From: Nitrososphaeria archaeon
GTDB taxonomy: Archaea; Thermoproteota; Nitrososphaeria; JACIWG01
Reading direction: 5' to 3'
NCBI GenBank assembly: GCA_014361085.1
Contig: JACIWG010000030.1
Coordinates: 1-13,710, forward strand
Length of the DNA: 13,710 nucleotides
Each line of letters begins with the position of its first letter. Position 1 is the first letter of the stretch. Below the pieces are notes generated by a model that saw nothing but the letters and a program-made list of their open reading frames with translations, was not told where the DNA came from and did no database searches. Shown piece after piece: positions 13,710 to 13,710 of this stretch. The position numbers and the translations under genes are program-made.

Positions 13710-13710
13710 T

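Noticed and set aside
1..13710. CRISPR array, prophage, toxin-antitoxin pair or intact insertion sequence
   Set aside because: No spaced direct repeats, no cas, integrase or transposase frame, and no small two-gene toxin pair were seen on either strand.

Overview
The window reads as chromosomal DNA of an archaeon. The signs are a canonical archaeal tRNA-Ser with an anticodon-loop intron, SecY followed by an EMC3/DUF106-type insertase, an archaeal cytidylate kinase and a Cbf5-type pseudouridine synthase, archaea-only families (DUF4443, DUF4013, ThiR), TATA boxes about 25-30 bp upstream of several start codons, and very short leaders. Ribosomal protein L13e points to the TACK side (Crenarchaeota/Korarchaeota/Aigarchaeota-like) rather than Euryarchaeota. 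A finer placement cannot be made from this sequence. The DNA is AT-rich, and about half of the genes appear to start with TTG or GTG.

Layout from left to right. (1) 14-2026, minus: a DUF4443 winged-helix protein followed by a cation diffusion facilitator with three tandem C-terminal domains. (2) 2098-2802, plus: a DUF4013 membrane protein that shares a divergent promoter with DUF4443. (3) About 2853-2985, plus: a structured noncoding segment that resembles the right end and omega-RNA of IS200/IS605 (TnpB) elements, but with no tnpB. (4) 2983-5205, minus: a sugar-1-phosphate nucleotidyltransferase fused to a cupin, 12 bp behind a class I aminotransferase. (5) 5269-6692: divergent regulators, thiR (minus) and nikR (plus), with a small palindrome over the thiR core promoter. 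(6) 6797-7861, plus: a radical SAM/SPASM enzyme of the peptide-modifying AF1577 type, behind a structured 5' leader. (7) 7870-7972, minus: tRNA-Ser(GGA) with a 14-nt intron. (8) 8019-9032, minus: an isopropylmalate/isocitrate dehydrogenase family enzyme.

(9) 9242 to the right edge, minus: an information-processing block read in the order hsp20 (cut by the window edge), rpl15, secY, emc3-like, cmk, cbf5, rpl13e. Junctions are tight (4-nt and 8-nt overlaps, a 1-nt gap), so translational coupling is likely. The block ties ribosome parts, the membrane translocon and an accessory insertase to CDP/dCDP supply and rRNA pseudouridylation. U-rich tracts follow rpl13e.

The items most worth a second look are the stand-alone omega-RNA-like element at 2853-2985, the structured leader of the radical SAM gene at 6744-6802, the three-domain tail of the CDF transporter, the nucleotidyltransferase-cupin fusion, and hsp20 placed directly in front of rpl15.
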